A stretch of 22,320 nt of DNA from a virus: the IMG/VR virus record IMGVR_UViG_3300048446_000034, positions 1 through 22,320 of that record. One strand, written 5' to 3'. The notes under the pieces are model-generated. The model was given only the letters and a program-made list of their open reading frames with translations. It had not been told where the DNA came from and ran no database searches. The translations under genes were made by a program, and so were the position numbers. This document shows positions 22,204-22,320 of the stretch, piece after piece. Within the stretch, counting starts at the first letter, position 1; every line of letters starts with the position of its first letter.

Positions 22204-22320
22204 TGATCTGTGCGCTCACTAGCATAGCTGTGGGCGTGATGACTTACGGTCATCTTTACACTGCTTGCATATATCGGTGCCCTTCTGGGATTTATAAGTA
22301 TTATCCATACACAATTCGTG
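22203..22320 (+). CDS. Small hypothetical protein, truncated by window end
   Basis: An open frame beginning at the ATG that overlaps the previous stop (TAATG, 22201-22205) and running to the window edge, at least 39 residues. It starts with a short hydrophobic segment (MICALTSIAVGVMTYGHLYT) then a Cys/Tyr-rich part (ACIYRCPSGIYKYYPYTIR). The hydrophobic start could be a membrane anchor or secretion signal. Proteins of this size directly after holin-like genes are often lysis accessories, but nothing here proves that. Coupling to the holin-like gene is the main evidence. Confidence 0.45.
   Translation, partial: MICALTSIAVGVMTYGHLYTACIYRCPSGIYKYYPYTIR

Noticed and set aside
1-22320. tRNA genes, CRISPR array, insertion sequence or attachment site
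   Set aside because: No cloverleaf, no regularly spaced repeats, no transposase or integrase and no long direct repeats were seen.

Overview
The window is a stretch of a tailed double-stranded DNA phage genome, either free phage or integrated; no integrase, repressor or host gene is visible. The morphogenesis proteins are of podovirus (T7-like) type: a head-tail connector portal, short-tail tubular proteins A and B, a set of large internal (ejection) virion proteins, and a tail fibre with a T7-fibre-like N-terminus. Every gene I can support is on the + strand. Genes are packed with 1-14 bp overlaps or short gaps, apart from one 168-bp gap before the capsid gene and smaller gaps at 6508-6555 and 18169-18208. 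No gene-free stretch exceeds 300 bases. The restriction-type site GANTC (the CcrM methylation site of Alphaproteobacteria) is strikingly rare. I take this as a hint of an alphaproteobacterial host, possibly marine, but the host is inferred and not shown.

Layout. Positions 2-868 hold the C-terminal nuclease part of the large terminase, cut by the window edge. Next come a GNAT-like acetyltransferase fold protein (868-1347) and a run of small, mostly basic proteins (1349-2657), which includes a 42-residue Lys/Ala/Pro-rich gene at 1959-2087. The head module follows: portal (2662-4224), a Bbp19-like small protein (4221-4478), scaffold (4471-5241), a structured leader (5258-5351), major capsid protein (5410-6249) and a small head-associated protein (6262-6507), closed by a GC-rich hairpin. 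The tail module is tubular protein A (6556-7173) and B (7175-9373). The ejection module is four genes (9375-18168), the last three joined to each other by ATGA start-stop overlaps or 3-bp gaps. One of these is a 1096-residue polyvalent protein with a ParB/DdrB-like domain and a zeta-toxin-like P-loop kinase domain. The host-recognition module is a beta-helical tail fibre/depolymerase with a self-cleaving S74 chaperone (18209-21256) and a second S74 protein (21267-21998). The window ends with a holin-like small membrane protein and a truncated small ORF, probably the start of the lysis region.

How they work together. Portal, scaffold and capsid build the prohead and terminase packages it. Tubular proteins A and B form the tail. 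The internal proteins are expected to be stored in the head and ejected with the DNA, which would deliver the ParB/zeta domains into the cell at the onset of infection. The fibre proteins trimerise with the help of their C-terminal chaperones and bind or digest surface polysaccharide.

Most unusual observations. (1) A multi-branched RNA-like structure with a 12-bp closing stem lies directly upstream of the capsid gene. (2) Two candidate genes are nested in the +1 frame inside the polyvalent protein gene, one with a near-perfect Shine-Dalgarno. (3) A seven-A slippery run sits exactly on a stop codon and could fuse a basic tail onto a small protein by -1 frameshifting. (4) The GANTC site is depleted.
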